Assembly (NCBI GenBank): GCA_963722815.1
Contig: CAVROM010000004.1
Location: forward strand, 248,001-312,000
From: DASQFQ01 sp963722815
Lineage (GTDB): Bacteria > Actinomycetota > Thermoleophilia > Solirubrobacterales > Solirubrobacteraceae
Direction of reading: 5' to 3'
DNA length: 64,000 nt
Position numbers and translations under genes: made by a program. The notes under the pieces are model-generated. The model was not told the origin of the DNA. It saw only the letters and a program-made list of their open reading frames with translations, and made no database searches. Of the stretch, positions 44,562 through 53,258 are shown in pieces. Numbering within the stretch: the first letter of the stretch is position 1; each line of letters starts with the position of its first letter.

Positions 44562-45115
44562 GTGAGCCCCGAGACCTTGCTCGCCGCCGGCTACGCGGGC
44601 TTCCTGCTGCTCGCCGGCGCTCGTCCTCGAGTGGCTGTCGGCGCACACGCACCGGCGCTCGCTGCGCTACCGGACGGCGGGCTTCACCTACCACGACGAG
44701 CTCGACCACTGGGAGTGCCCCGAGGGCGAGCACCTGTGGCCGCACGAGTTCGACCACGAGCGCCGGCTCGTGCGCTACCGCGCCAAGGCGCACGTCTGCA
44801 ACGCCTGTCCGCGCAAGGGCGCTGCACCGACTCGGACCGCGGCCGGGAGATCGTGCGCCCGCTCGACCCGTGGCCGCACTCGGAGGCCGGCCGCTTCCAC
44901 CGCGGGATCTCGCTGATGCTCGTCGCGCTGGCGCTGCTCGTGCTCGTCGCGGGCGCGGCGCGCAACCACGAGCCGGAGGAGGCCGCGCTGCTGCTCGGAT
45001 GCTCGCCGCAGCCATCGGCGTCGGCCGCTAGCTGTGGCGCGACCTCCGCGCCCACCCGCGGGCTTCCCGGAGCCCGCGCCCTCGCACGGGCTGCGGTTCG
45101 GCGACCGCGCGATGA
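44562..45115 (+). CDS. Four-Cys membrane protein downstream of NO reductase, frameshifted
   Basis: About 180 residues beginning GTG 44562 (SPETLLAAGYAGFLLL, first span) and ending in a second span region LMLVALALLVLVAGAA. The loop between reads WECPEGEHLWPHEFDH, then AHVCNACPRKGACTDSD, a C-x22-C-x2-C-x5-C arrangement that could bind zinc, iron-sulfur or rubredoxin-type iron. Function not known. Shifts near 44622, 44822, 45000 and perhaps 45090. The likely stop is the ATGA at 45112-45115 shared with the next gene. Confidence 0.65.
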
Positions 45116-45495
45116 CCTGGACGCTGATCCGCTTCCTGCACATCGTCGCGCTGGCGTTCTTCGTGGGCGGTCAGCTGGTGCTGGTCGTGGCGCTCGTGCC
45201 CGCCGTCCGCCGCACCGGCGACGACGCGCTGATGACCGCCGTCGCGCGGCGCTTCGGGATCGGCAGCCTCGTGGCGATCCTCGTGCTCGTGGCCACCGGC
45301 GCGGCGATGGCCTCGCACTTCGGGCGCTGGCACGACAGCGTGCTGCAGGTCAAGCTCATGCTCGTCGTGCTCGTCGGCGTGCTGATCGTGTTCCACATCA
45401 CCAGCCCGAGGAGCCGCGCGCTCTCGATGCTCGTGTTCCTCGTGTCGCTCGCGATCGTCTGGCTTGGCGTGGATCTGGCCCACGAGCGGCGCTCA
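45112..45495 (+). CDS. Small four-span membrane protein of CopD/DUF2269-like type
   Basis: About 125 residues with four spans: TLIRFLHIVALAFFVGGQLVLVV, RFGIGSLVAILVLVATGAAM, LQVKLMLVVLVGVLIVFHIT and SMLVFLVSLAIVWLGVDL. The His in RFLHIVA and Trp-Gly patterns resemble CopD-like or heme-associated membrane proteins. Function unknown; position suggests it is the last gene of the NO module. As read the frame stays open until 46092, antisense to the secreted lysozyme-like gene, so the true stop is probably lost near 45490. The end given is where homology stops. Confidence 0.65.
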
Positions 45496-45975
45496 GCGAC
45501 CGCAGACCGGCCACTGCGAGGGGCCGGCCGTCGCGTAGAGCTGCGCGGCGCGGCGGTCCTGCTCGGCCTCCGGGGCGGCGGCGGGGTTGCCGGTGCCGCC
45601 GACGGCCTGCCAGGTCTCCTGCGTGAACTGATACTTGCCGTAGAAGCCGTTGCCGGTATCGGTCGACGGGTTGCCGCCGGACTCGCAGGCGGCGATGGCC
45701 TGGAGCACCGGGGAGGCGGTGGAGACGTGGCGCTTGTGCTTGCGCAGTCGGCGGTTGCGCTCGCGCAGCACGCTCACGGGGAGCGTGCGCAGGCGGCGCA
45801 CGTTGCTCTTCGGGACCAGCTTCACGTGCTCGCGCACCAGCTTGTGTTTGAGGCGCGGATCGTGGGTCAGCTTGCCCGAAGGATGGAGGGCGCCTTTGTC
45901 GGGGGCGGCGGCCAGGGCGGCGCTCGGCACCGCGAGCACGGACCCGGCGACCGCCAAGGCGGTCTTGGCGTGCAT
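45493..45975 (-). CDS. Secreted Rpf/transglycosylase-like protein
   Basis: A 160-residue exported protein. Signal peptide MHAKTALAVAGSVLAVPSAALA is followed by a basic linker (LREHVKLVPKSNVRRL, RNRRLRKHKRHV), then a resuscitation-promoting-factor-like domain IAACESGGNPSTDTGNGFYGKYQF with the catalytic Glu, ending ATAGPSQWPVCGR. The two Cys residues could form the Rpf disulfide. It would cut cell-wall peptidoglycan. No cyclic-di-AMP riboswitch was recognised in the 180 bases upstream, which appear otherwise empty. The frame is intact. Confidence 0.85.
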   Translation of the reverse strand: MHAKTALAVAGSVLAVPSAALAAAPDKGALHPSGKLTHDPRLKHKLVREHVKLVPKSNVRRLRTLPVSVLRERNRRLRKHKRHVSTASPVLQAIAACESGGNPSTDTGNGFYGKYQFTQETWQAVGGTGNPAAAPEAEQDRRAAQLYATAGPSQWPVCGR

Positions 45976-46154
45976 GGGTTCAGGTCCCTTCAGTTGCGTT
46001 TCCGGTCCGGCGACGGTCCACGAAGGAGTCCAAAAGCGCCGGAAATCGCCACGTTAGCAGCGTCGAACACGCGTCCCCGCGGCTGGGCGTGACGTGCATC
46101 ACACCCGGATCGGGTAAGGGAAATCGAGAGGGAGACGCGACAGGGGAGTCACGC

Positions 46155-47462
46155 ATGAGCCTCGACACACCGGATCGCACCGCTACTGCGACCCGCAGGC
46201 ACACGATCAAGCCCGTGCAGCGCGAGCCGGAGGGCTGGTGGCCCGCGCTCGGCGGCAAGGGCCAGAAGGCGTTCAAGGCGGCGTTCGCGGGCTACTCGCT
46301 CGACGCGTTCGACCTGATCATCCTCACGCTCACGCTGGCGGCGATCGGCTCGACGTTCGGCGTCGGCAAGGGCGCCACCGGCGCGCTCGCCACCGTCACG
46401 CTGTCGGCCTCCGCGGTCGGCGGCATCCTCGGGGGCGTCCTCTCGGACCGCATCGGGCGCGCGCGCACGCTGATGCTGACCGTCGGCGTCTACTCGGTCT
46501 TCACGTTCCTCTCCGGCCTCGCGTCGAGCTACGCGATGCTGATGGTCTTCCGCGTCTTCCAGGGCATCGGGTTCGGCGGCGAGTGGGCCGTCGGCGCGAT
46601 CCTCGTGGCCGAGCTGATCAAACCGGAGGCGCGCGGCAAGGCGCTCGGGATCATCCAGAGCTCGTGGGCGGTCGGCTGGGCGCTCGCCGTCGTCGCCTAC
46701 ACGATCGTGTTCTCGCTCGTCACGGACGAGCAGGGCTGGCGCATCCTGATGATGCTCGGCATCCTCCCGGCGCTGCTGATCCTCTACGTGCGGCGCAACG
46801 TCGAGGATCCCGAGGTCTTCTCCGAGACGAAGGAGAAGGAGGACGAGCTCGAGCTGCCGCTCAAGTCGATCTTCCGCTCCGACCTCGTGAAGACCACGAT
46901 CTTCGCGTCGGTGCTGGCCACCGGCATCCAGGGCGGCTACTACGCGATGTTCACCTGGATCCCGACCTACCTCAAGGAGGAGCGCAGCCTGTCGGTCGTC
47001 GGCAGCGCGGGCTACCTGTTCGTGGTCATCGCGGGCGCCTTCCTCGGCTATCTGAGCGCGGGCTTCGTGCACGACCGCCTCGGCCGCAAGAAGAGCTTCA
47101 CGCTGTTCGCGGCGCTGGCGGGCGTCTCGCTGGTGGCCTACTTCCTCGTGCCGGCAGGCTCCAACACGACGCTGCTGATCATCGGGTTCCCGCTCGGGTT
47201 CTTCTCGTCGGGCTGCTTCTCGGGCTTCGGCTCCTACCTCGCCGAGCTGTACCCGACGCGGGCGCGGGGGACCGGCTCGGGCTTCTGTTACAACGTCGGC
47301 CGCGCGTTCGGCGCGCTGTTCCCGGGCATCATCGGCTTCCTCGCGGCGGCCATCGGGCTCGGCGGCGCCGTCGCCTTCGGCGTGTTCGGCTACGTGCTCG
47401 CGATCGGCGCCCTGCGCTTCCTGCCCGAGACGCACGGCAAGGAGTCCGTGCCGGTCGAGTGA
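46155..47462 (+). CDS. MFS transporter
   Basis: A 435-residue, 12-span permease. The A-motif GGVLSDRIGRARTLML follows span 2, FRVFQGIGFGGEWAVGAILVAELI is the span-4 motif of the metabolite:H+ symporter and aromatic-acid groups, and GFVHDRLGRKKSFTLF repeats the A-motif. Substrate undetermined; neighbouring amidase and cyclase genes suggest a small amide or carboxylate. The stop overlaps the cyclase-family start as GTGA (47459-47462). Start ATG 46155 follows a GGGGAG ribosome-binding site. The frame is intact. Confidence 0.87.
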   Translation: MSLDTPDRTATATRRHTIKPVQREPEGWWPALGGKGQKAFKAAFAGYSLDAFDLIILTLTLAAIGSTFGVGKGATGALATVTLSASAVGGILGGVLSDRIGRARTLMLTVGVYSVFTFLSGLASSYAMLMVFRVFQGIGFGGEWAVGAILVAELIKPEARGKALGIIQSSWAVGWALAVVAYTIVFSLVTDEQGWRILMMLGILPALLILYVRRNVEDPEVFSETKEKEDELELPLKSIFRSDLVKTTIFASVLATGIQGGYYAMFTWIPTYLKEERSLSVVGSAGYLFVVIAGAFLGYLSAGFVHDRLGRKKSFTLFAALAGVSLVAYFLVPAGSNTTLLIIGFPLGFFSSGCFSGFGSYLAELYPTRARGTGSGFCYNVGRAFGALFPGIIGFLAAAIGLGGAVAFGVFGYVLAIGALRFLPETHGKESVPVE

Positions 47463-48221
47463 CGGAGCTCTCCGACGCCGCTCGCGGGCGCGCAGCACTA
47501 CGACCTCGAGCAGCCGCGGTACGCCGGCGCCCCGGTGTGGCCGGCGCACGAGCCGGGCGTGCTGCTGAAGCTGCACCGCCGCCACGAGGCGGGGCTGGGC
47601 GAGGCGCGCACGAGCGCCTCGGCGCTCCTGGTGATGGCCGAGCACTCCGGCACGCACATCGACGCGCTGTGCCACCAGGCCGAGAACCTCTCGATGCACG
47701 GCGGCGTCGAGGTGGACGCGCAGGTGCAGACGCCCGAGGGCTTCACGCAACTCGGGATCGACACCGTGCCGCCGCTGTTCGCCCGCGGCGTGCTGCTCGA
47801 CTGCGCCGACGCCGGCCACGCGATCGGCGCGGAGGCGCTGGAGCGCGCCGCCGAGGGGCTCGACATCGCGCCCGGCGACGTGATCCTGATCCGCACCGGG
47901 GCGGGGGCGCTGTGGGACGACCGGGAGGCGTTCCGGCCGCCGGCGGGATCGACGCGAGCGGCTCGCGCTGGTGCGCCGACGCGCTGGCCGGTGGCGGTCG
48001 GCGCGGACAACATGGCGTGGGACGTGCCGGGCGAGGACGACCGGAGCTCGGCTCGCTCCCCGGCACCTGATCCTGCTGGTGCGCGAGGGCATCTACATCA
48101 TCGAGGCGCTCAACCTCGAGGCGCTCCGCGCGACGGGGTGCGCGAGTTCGCGTTCGCCTGCCTGCCGCTGAAGCTGCGCGGCGGCACCGGGTCGCCGGTG
48201 CGGCCGATCGCGCTGGTGTAG
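47459..48221 (+). CDS. Cyclase-family (kynurenine formamidase-like) metal hydrolase
   Basis: About 255 residues. The diagnostic metal motif HxGTHxDxxxH is present as EHSGTHIDALCHQ near residue 65. Other blocks: HYDLEQPRYAGAPVWPAHEPGV start, GVLLDCADAGHAIGAEAL, GDVILIRTGAGALWDD, and GIYIIEALNLEALRATG. Members hydrolyse formamide or lactam bonds. Two or more shifts between about 47945 and 48140 interrupt the second half. It is coupled to the MFS gene and 10 bases before the acetamidase gene. Substrate unknown. Confidence 0.8.
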
Positions 48222-48230
48222 CGTCGCCAC

Positions 48231-49168
48231 ATGGCGACCCACTACTTCCCCGAGGACCGGGTGCACTTCACCTGGGAGGCCGGCGCAGAGCCGGTCATCA
48301 CCATCGCCGACGGCGACACCGTCGTCATCCACACCCGGGACGTGAGCGACAACCAGATCGGTCCCGACTCCGACTCGAGCGTGATCGACGGCCTCGACTG
48401 GGACCGCGTCTATCCGCTCGCCGGCCCGATCGCGGTCGAGGGCGCGAAAGCCCGGCGACACGCTCGTCGTCGAGATCCTCGACCTGCGCACGCGCGGGTG
48501 GGGCTGGACGGCGATCCTGCCCGGGCTCGGGCTGCTGGCCGACGACTTCCCGGACGCCTACCTGAAGATCTTCGACATCTCGGCGGGCGACTACGCGCGC
48601 TTCGGCGACGAGGTCGCGATCCCGCTCACGCCGTTCATGGGGACGATGGGCGTCTGCCCGGCCGGCGCGTCGCCCAGCCGGTCATGCCGCCCGGCCGCTT
48701 CGGCGGGAACATGGACACGCGCCAGCTCGTGGCCGGCACGACGCTGTTCCTGCCGGTGGAGGTCGAGGGCGGGATGTTCTCCACCGGCGACGCTCACGGC
48801 TGCCAGGGCGACGGCGAGGTCTGCGTCACCGGCCTCGAGGCGCCGATGTACGCCACGCTGCGCTTCTCGTCGACAAGAAGCGCGAGCGCCGTCGCCGCAG
48901 TTCCGCACAGCACCGGGCTCGCTGACCTCGAGGGTCGACCACGGCGGCTGGTACGGCACCACCGGCGTCGGCCGGACCTGTTCGTCAGCGCCGCAGAACG
49001 CGGTGCGGGCGATGATCGACCACATCACCGACATCTACCTCGCTGTCGCGCGAGGACGCGTACCTGCTGTGCTCGCTGTGCGTCGACCTGAAGATCTCCG
49101 AGGTCGTGGACGCGGGCGAGTGGATCGTCAGCGCGCTGCTGCCGGAGGCGGTATTCACGGGCGCGTGA
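48231..49168 (+). CDS. Acetamidase/formamidase-family protein, frameshifted
   Basis: About 312 residues. Blocks in order: HYFPEDRVHFTWEAGAEPVI, GDTVVIHTRDVSDNQIGP, PLAGPIAVEGAKPGDTLVVEI, PFMGTMGVCPAG, PPGRFGGNMDTRQLVAGTTL, FSTGDAHGCQGDGEVCVTGLE and a C-terminal VDLKISEVVD region. This matches FmdA/AmdA-type enzymes that release ammonia from formamide or acetamide. Frameshifts near 48448, 48672, 48870, 48910, 48990 and 49050. The density is high but all family blocks remain. Confidence 0.82.
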
Positions 49169-49280
49169 TCGTCGCGATGGGCGGGCGTTGCTGCGCCCCG
49201 AGGACGGCGACCCGCGGTTGAACGACTGCGCGTTCTCCGGCCACCACGCGCCTCGCTGCTCTGGAACCTCAACCCCGGAT

Positions 49281-49371
49281 GGGTCGGACTGCCGGGAAGC
49301 CACGAGTGTCGTCTCGATGGCGCATACCGCCATCGAGGTGACATTCGTGGCTGCCGGGGGCGTTCGGACCC
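49281..49371 (+). repeat. Long imperfect inverted repeat between convergent genes
   Basis: The arms 49281-49322 and 49328-49371 fold around a five-base loop. The inner 24 bases (49299-49322 with 49328-49351) pair completely as plus-strand RNA: 21 Watson-Crick pairs and three G-U wobbles. The outer part is broken by an internal loop, then GGGTC pairs with GACCC. The 230-base gap 49169-49398 holds nothing else recognisable. A terminator for the amidase operon or a mobile hairpin element are both possible. Confidence 0.65.
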
Positions 49372-49398
49372 GTCCCCCTCGATGCGCGCCGTTGGCGT

Positions 49399-50176
49399 TC
49401 AGAGCGTCGCCATCGTCTCGTCGCGCAGGTCGGTCACGAACATGTGGCCGGGGGCGTGGGTGATCATCAGCTCGGGCTTGCTCGCGACCGCGACCGCCTG
49501 GGGCGTCACGCCGCAGGCCCAGAACACCGGCAGCTCGCCGTCGTGGATCTCCACCGCGTCGCCGTAGTCGGGCGCGCCGATGTCCTCGATCCCGAGCGCC
49601 TCGGGCGCGCCGATGTGGACCGGGCCGCCGTGGACCGGGCCGTAGCGGGACGTGATCTGGGTCGCGCGGATCGCCTGCTCCGGCGTCATCGGGCGCATGG
49701 AGACGACCAGCGGGCCGGAGAAGCGGCCGGCCGGCTCGCACTCCCGGCTCGTCCGGTACATCGGGACGTTGACGCCCTGCTCGACGTGGCGGATCGGCAG
49801 CCCCTCGGCCTCGAGCGCGCGCTCGAAGGTGAACGAGCAGCCGATCAGGAACGCGACGAGGTCGTCGCGCCAGTGCTCGCTCGCGTCGGTCGGCTCGACC
49901 GCGATCTCGCCGTCGCGGAAGATCCGGTAGCGCGGGACGTCGGTGCGGAGGTCGGCGCCGGGCGCGATCCGCGCGGGCTCGGGCGAGCCGGGGTCGGAGA
50001 CGTCGAGCACCGGGCACGGCTTCGGATTGGCGACGCAGAAGCGCAGGAAGTCGAAGGCGTCGGCCTCCGGAAGCGCGACGAGGTTCGCCTGCGTGTAGCC
50101 GGGGGCGAGGCCCGCCGTCGGCCCGGTGTGGTCGCCCGCGCGGGCTGCCGCTCGCAGCTCCCGCGGCGTCTAGCAT
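49399..50176 (-). CDS. Putative hydro-lyase of the DUF1445 (YcsI/D-glutamate cyclase) family
   Basis: About 259 residues. The family N-terminus GDHTGPTAGLAPGYTQANLVALP is followed by FDFLRFCVANPKPCPVLDV, RYRIFRDGE, FLIGCSFTFE, VPMYRTSRECEPAGRFSGPLVVSMRPM and a C-terminal FWACGVTPQAVAVAS-KPELMITHAPGHMFV. Relatives act on 5-oxoproline/D-glutamate or as hydratases. ATG 50176 is restored by removing one G near 50163, giving MLDAAELRAAARAG. It diverges from thrS with 10 bases between starts. Confidence 0.82.
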
Positions 50177-50186
50177 CAGCCGCTCC

Positions 50187-52098
50187 ATGAACGTGATCCT
50201 TCCCGACGGCTCGCAGAAGGAACTCCCGGATGGCGCGAGCGGCGCCGATCTGGCGGCCGCGATCGGCCCCGGGCTCGCGCGCGCGGCGCTCGCGGTCAAG
50301 GTCGGCGGCGAGGTGCGCGACCTGGCGCGGCCGCTCGCGGACGGCGACGAGGTGGCGATCGTCACCAACCGCGACGACGAGTCGCTCGACCTGATCCGCC
50401 ACGACACCGCGCACGTGCTGGCCGCCGCGGTGCTCGACCTCTATCCCGGCACCAAGATCTCGATCGGGCCGCCGATCGAGGACGGCTTCTACTACGACTT
50501 CGAGTTCCCCGAGGGCGTCACCGTCTCCGACGCCGACTTCGAGCGGCTCGAGGCGAAGATGCGCGAGCACATCAAGGCGGCCGAGCCGTTCGAGCGCGAG
50601 GACGTCAGCCCCGCCGCGGCGCGCGAGCGCTTCGTCGGCGAGGGGCAGGACTACAAGGTCGAGCTGATCGACGACCTCGTCTCGGACAACGGCGTCGACA
50701 GCGTCTCGCTCTACACCAACGGCCCGTTCACCGACCTCTGCCGCGGCCCGCACGCGCCGGCCACCGACCGCATCAAGGCGTTCAAGCTGCTGTCCGTCGC
50801 GGGCGCGTACTGGCGCGGCAACTCCGACAACACGATGCTCACCCGCGTCTACGGGACGGCCTTCCACTCGAAGGCCGACCTCGAGGCCCACCTCGAGCGC
50901 CTCGAGCAGGCGCGCCAGCGCGACCACCGCAAGCTCGGCCGCGAGCTCGGGCTGTTCCACTTCTCCGAGCTCGCCCCGGGCAGCGCGTTCTGGACCGACG
51001 CCGGCACCGCGGTCTACAACGCCCTCGTCGCGCGCTCGCGCGAGATGTCGCTCGCCCGCGGCTACGACGAGATCAAGACCCCGCTGCTCTACGACCGCAA
51101 GCTGTGGGAGATCTCCGGCCACTGGGCGCAAGTACCGCGAGAACATGTTCGTGACCGAGGCCGAGGACCATCCGATGGCCCTCAAGCCCATGAACTGCCC
51201 GGGGCACTGCGCGTTCTACGCGATGGGCAAGCACTCCTACCGCGAGCTCCCGATCCGCTACGCCGAGCCGGGCCACCTGCACCGCAACGAGCCCAGCGGG
51301 ACGCTCCACGGGCTGCTGCGCGTGCGGCACTTCATCCAGGACGACGCGCACATCTTCTGCACCGAGGAGCAGGTGGAGCAGGAGGTGCTCGACTGCCTCG
51401 CGTTCGGCTTCGCCTGGTACGACCAGTTCGGCTTCGACATGCGGATCGAGCTCTCGACCCGGCCCGAGCAGCGGATCGGCACGGACGAGATGTGGGACCG
51501 CTCGGAGGCGGCGCTCGAGGCCGCGCTGAAGCGCGGCGGCTACGAGTACACGATCCACGCGGGCGACGGCGCGTTCTACGGGCCGAAGATCGACCTCCAC
51601 ATGCGCGACTCGCTGAACCGCTCGTGGCAGCTCGGCACCGTGCAGCTGGACTACAACTTCCCCGAGCGCTTCGAACTCACCTACACCGGCGCCGACAACG
51701 CCGAGCACCGGCCGGCGATGCTCCACCGGGCGCTGGTCGGCTCGTTCGAGCGCTTCATCGGGATCCTGCTCGAGCACACCGGCGGCGACCTGCCGCTGTG
51801 GCTCGCGCCGGTCCAGGCCGCGGTGCTGCCGCTGGCCGACCGCCACAACGACTACGCGGAGGAGGTCGCGAGCGTGCTGCGCGCCGCCGGCCTGCGCGTG
51901 GACGTCGACGACCGCACGGAGTCGGTCGGGCGCAAGATCCGCGAGGCCGAGCTGCAGAAGGTGCCCTACATGCTCGTCGTCGGCGACCGCGAGGCCGACG
52001 ACCGCGCGGCCGCGCTGCGGCGCCACGGCGAGGGCGACCTCGGCACGCTCCCGCTCGACGAGGCCGTGGCGCGGATCGCGGGCGAGGTCGGCGGCTGA
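50187..52098 (+). CDS. thrS: Threonyl-tRNA synthetase
   Basis: About 637 residues. N-terminal TGS domain (MNVILPDGSQKELPDGAS), editing domain with HDTAHVLAAAVL, class II core with zinc Cys in MNCPGHCAFY, RNEPSGTLHGLLRVRHFIQDD, and the anticodon-binding domain near APVQAAVLPLADRHNDYA. Charges tRNA-Thr. A single shift near 51129 (just after EISGHWA) splits it. Since the gene is essential, this is strong evidence for sequence error. First gene of the translation cluster; the ATG overlaps nothing and is 10 bases from the divergent hydro-lyase start. Confidence 0.93.
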
Positions 52099-52105
52099 GC
52101 GCAAC

Positions 52106-52531
52106 CCCGGCGCGCCCGCCGCGTTGCCCCGCATGCCGGCTCGCGCTCGCGATCCTGCTGAGCGGGGGCGCCGGCGACGACGTGCTGAGCGACTCCGGCG
52201 GCGCCAACCGCCTCGAGGGGGGTCGCGGCGACGATGTGCTCTTCGGCGGCTCCGGGCCGGACCGGCTCTTCGGCGGTCTGGCGATGCCGACGCTCGCGGC
52301 CACCGCGGCGCCGACGGCTCTCCGGCGGCACGGGCCGTGACGATCTGCGGCGGCGGCAGCGGGGCGGGCCGCCTGTTCGGAGGTGGCGGCAACGACAAGC
52401 TGCAGGCGCGCGACCACTCTGCCGATCGTGCCGACTGCGGCCACGGCCGCGATCGGCTGTGGTCGACGCGAAAGATCTTGTGCACGCTTGCGAAGTCGGT
52501 GCGCCGCCGTGGCTATACTGTCGAGCGTTGA
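52106..52531 (+). pseudogene. RTX (hemolysin-type calcium-binding) repeat remnant
   Basis: Between thrS and infC lie short glycine-rich nonapeptide repeats: SGGAGDDVLSDSGGANRLEGG, RGDDVLFGGSGPDRLFGG, and in other frames LSGGTGRDDL and LFGGGGNDKL, ending HSADRADCGHGRDRL. These bind calcium in secreted RTX proteins. No start codon or signal peptide lies in the first repeat frame, and at least two frame changes occur, so it is a decayed fragment or a badly read small gene. Nothing else is seen in 52099-52594 apart from a -10-like TATACT. Confidence 0.55.
52514..52519 (+). promoter_or_regulatory. TATACT -10 element upstream of infC
   Basis: TATACT in the context CTATACTG gives a transcript start near 52526 and a leader of about 70 bases before infC. 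No good -35 box is seen. The same CTATACTG octamer precedes rpmI at 57940-57947. Confidence 0.45.
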
Positions 52532-52594
52532 TCAAGCGTTCCCACACAGCAGCGCCGCGTACAGCTTGACCTCGCGCCGCACCGCAATCGCCTA

Positions 52595-53258
52595 GTGCCG
52601 GTCCCTCGCAGGTTCGACCGGCAGCCGCCGGAGCGCGATACCACCCGCATCAACGAGCGCATCCGCGTTCCCGAGGTGCGCCTCATCGACGAGACCGGCG
52701 GCGCAGGTCGGGATCATGAAGACGCAGGAGGCGCTCCGCTACGCGCAGAGCAAGGACCTCGACCTCGTCGAGGTCGCGCCCGAGGCCAAGCCTCCGGTCT
52801 GCCGCGTGCTCGACTACTCGAAGTACAAGTACGAGCAGGCCCAGAAGCAGAAGGCCGCGCGCAAGCACCAGACGCAGATCAACGTGCGGGAGATCAAGTT
52901 CCGCCCGAAGATCGCGCAGCACGACTACGACACCAAGAAGGGCCACGTCATCCGCTTCCTCAACGGACGCGACAAGGTCAAGGTGACGATCATGTTCCGC
53001 GGCCGCGAGATGGCCCACCCGGAGCGCGGCGAGCAGCTGCTCAACCGCCTCGCGGAGGAGCTCGGCGAGCTCGCGGTGGTCGAGCAGCGCCCGCAGCAGG
53101 ACGGCCGCAACATGGTGATGATGCTCGCCCCGTCGAAGATCGCGGGCGAGGAGAACCACGGCGCGCAGGAAGAGGAGAAGGTCGAGCAGCGTCGCCCGAT
53201 CCAGCAGCGCCCCGCGGGATCCGCGGATCCCGTCGAGATCCAGCCCGACCAGATCTAG
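52595..53258 (+). CDS. infC: Translation initiation factor IF-3
   Basis: About 220 residues. The N-domain block TTRINERIRVPEVRLIDETGGQVGI is followed by ALRYAQSKDLDLVEVAPEAKPPVCRVLDYSKYKYEQ, then the C-domain KEIKF-type segment NVREIKFRPKIAQHDYDTKK, VKVTIMFRGREMAHPERG and NMVMMLAPSK. Prevents premature joining of 30S and 50S subunits. A shift near 52705 splits the N-domain, again in an essential gene. GTG 52595 is the likely start. A 35-residue acidic/basic tail extends past the usual end. Confidence 0.9.

Noticed and set aside
44700..44840. Transposase fragment (IS1182-like zinc ribbon) suggested by the Cys-rich loop
   Set aside because: The loop is flanked by membrane spans inside a short reading frame, there is no DDE region and no terminal inverted repeats were seen.
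45976..46154. Cyclic-di-AMP riboswitch upstream of the Rpf-like gene
   Set aside because: This is a frequent position for it in actinobacteria, but none of its conserved blocks could be recognised in the 180 bases.
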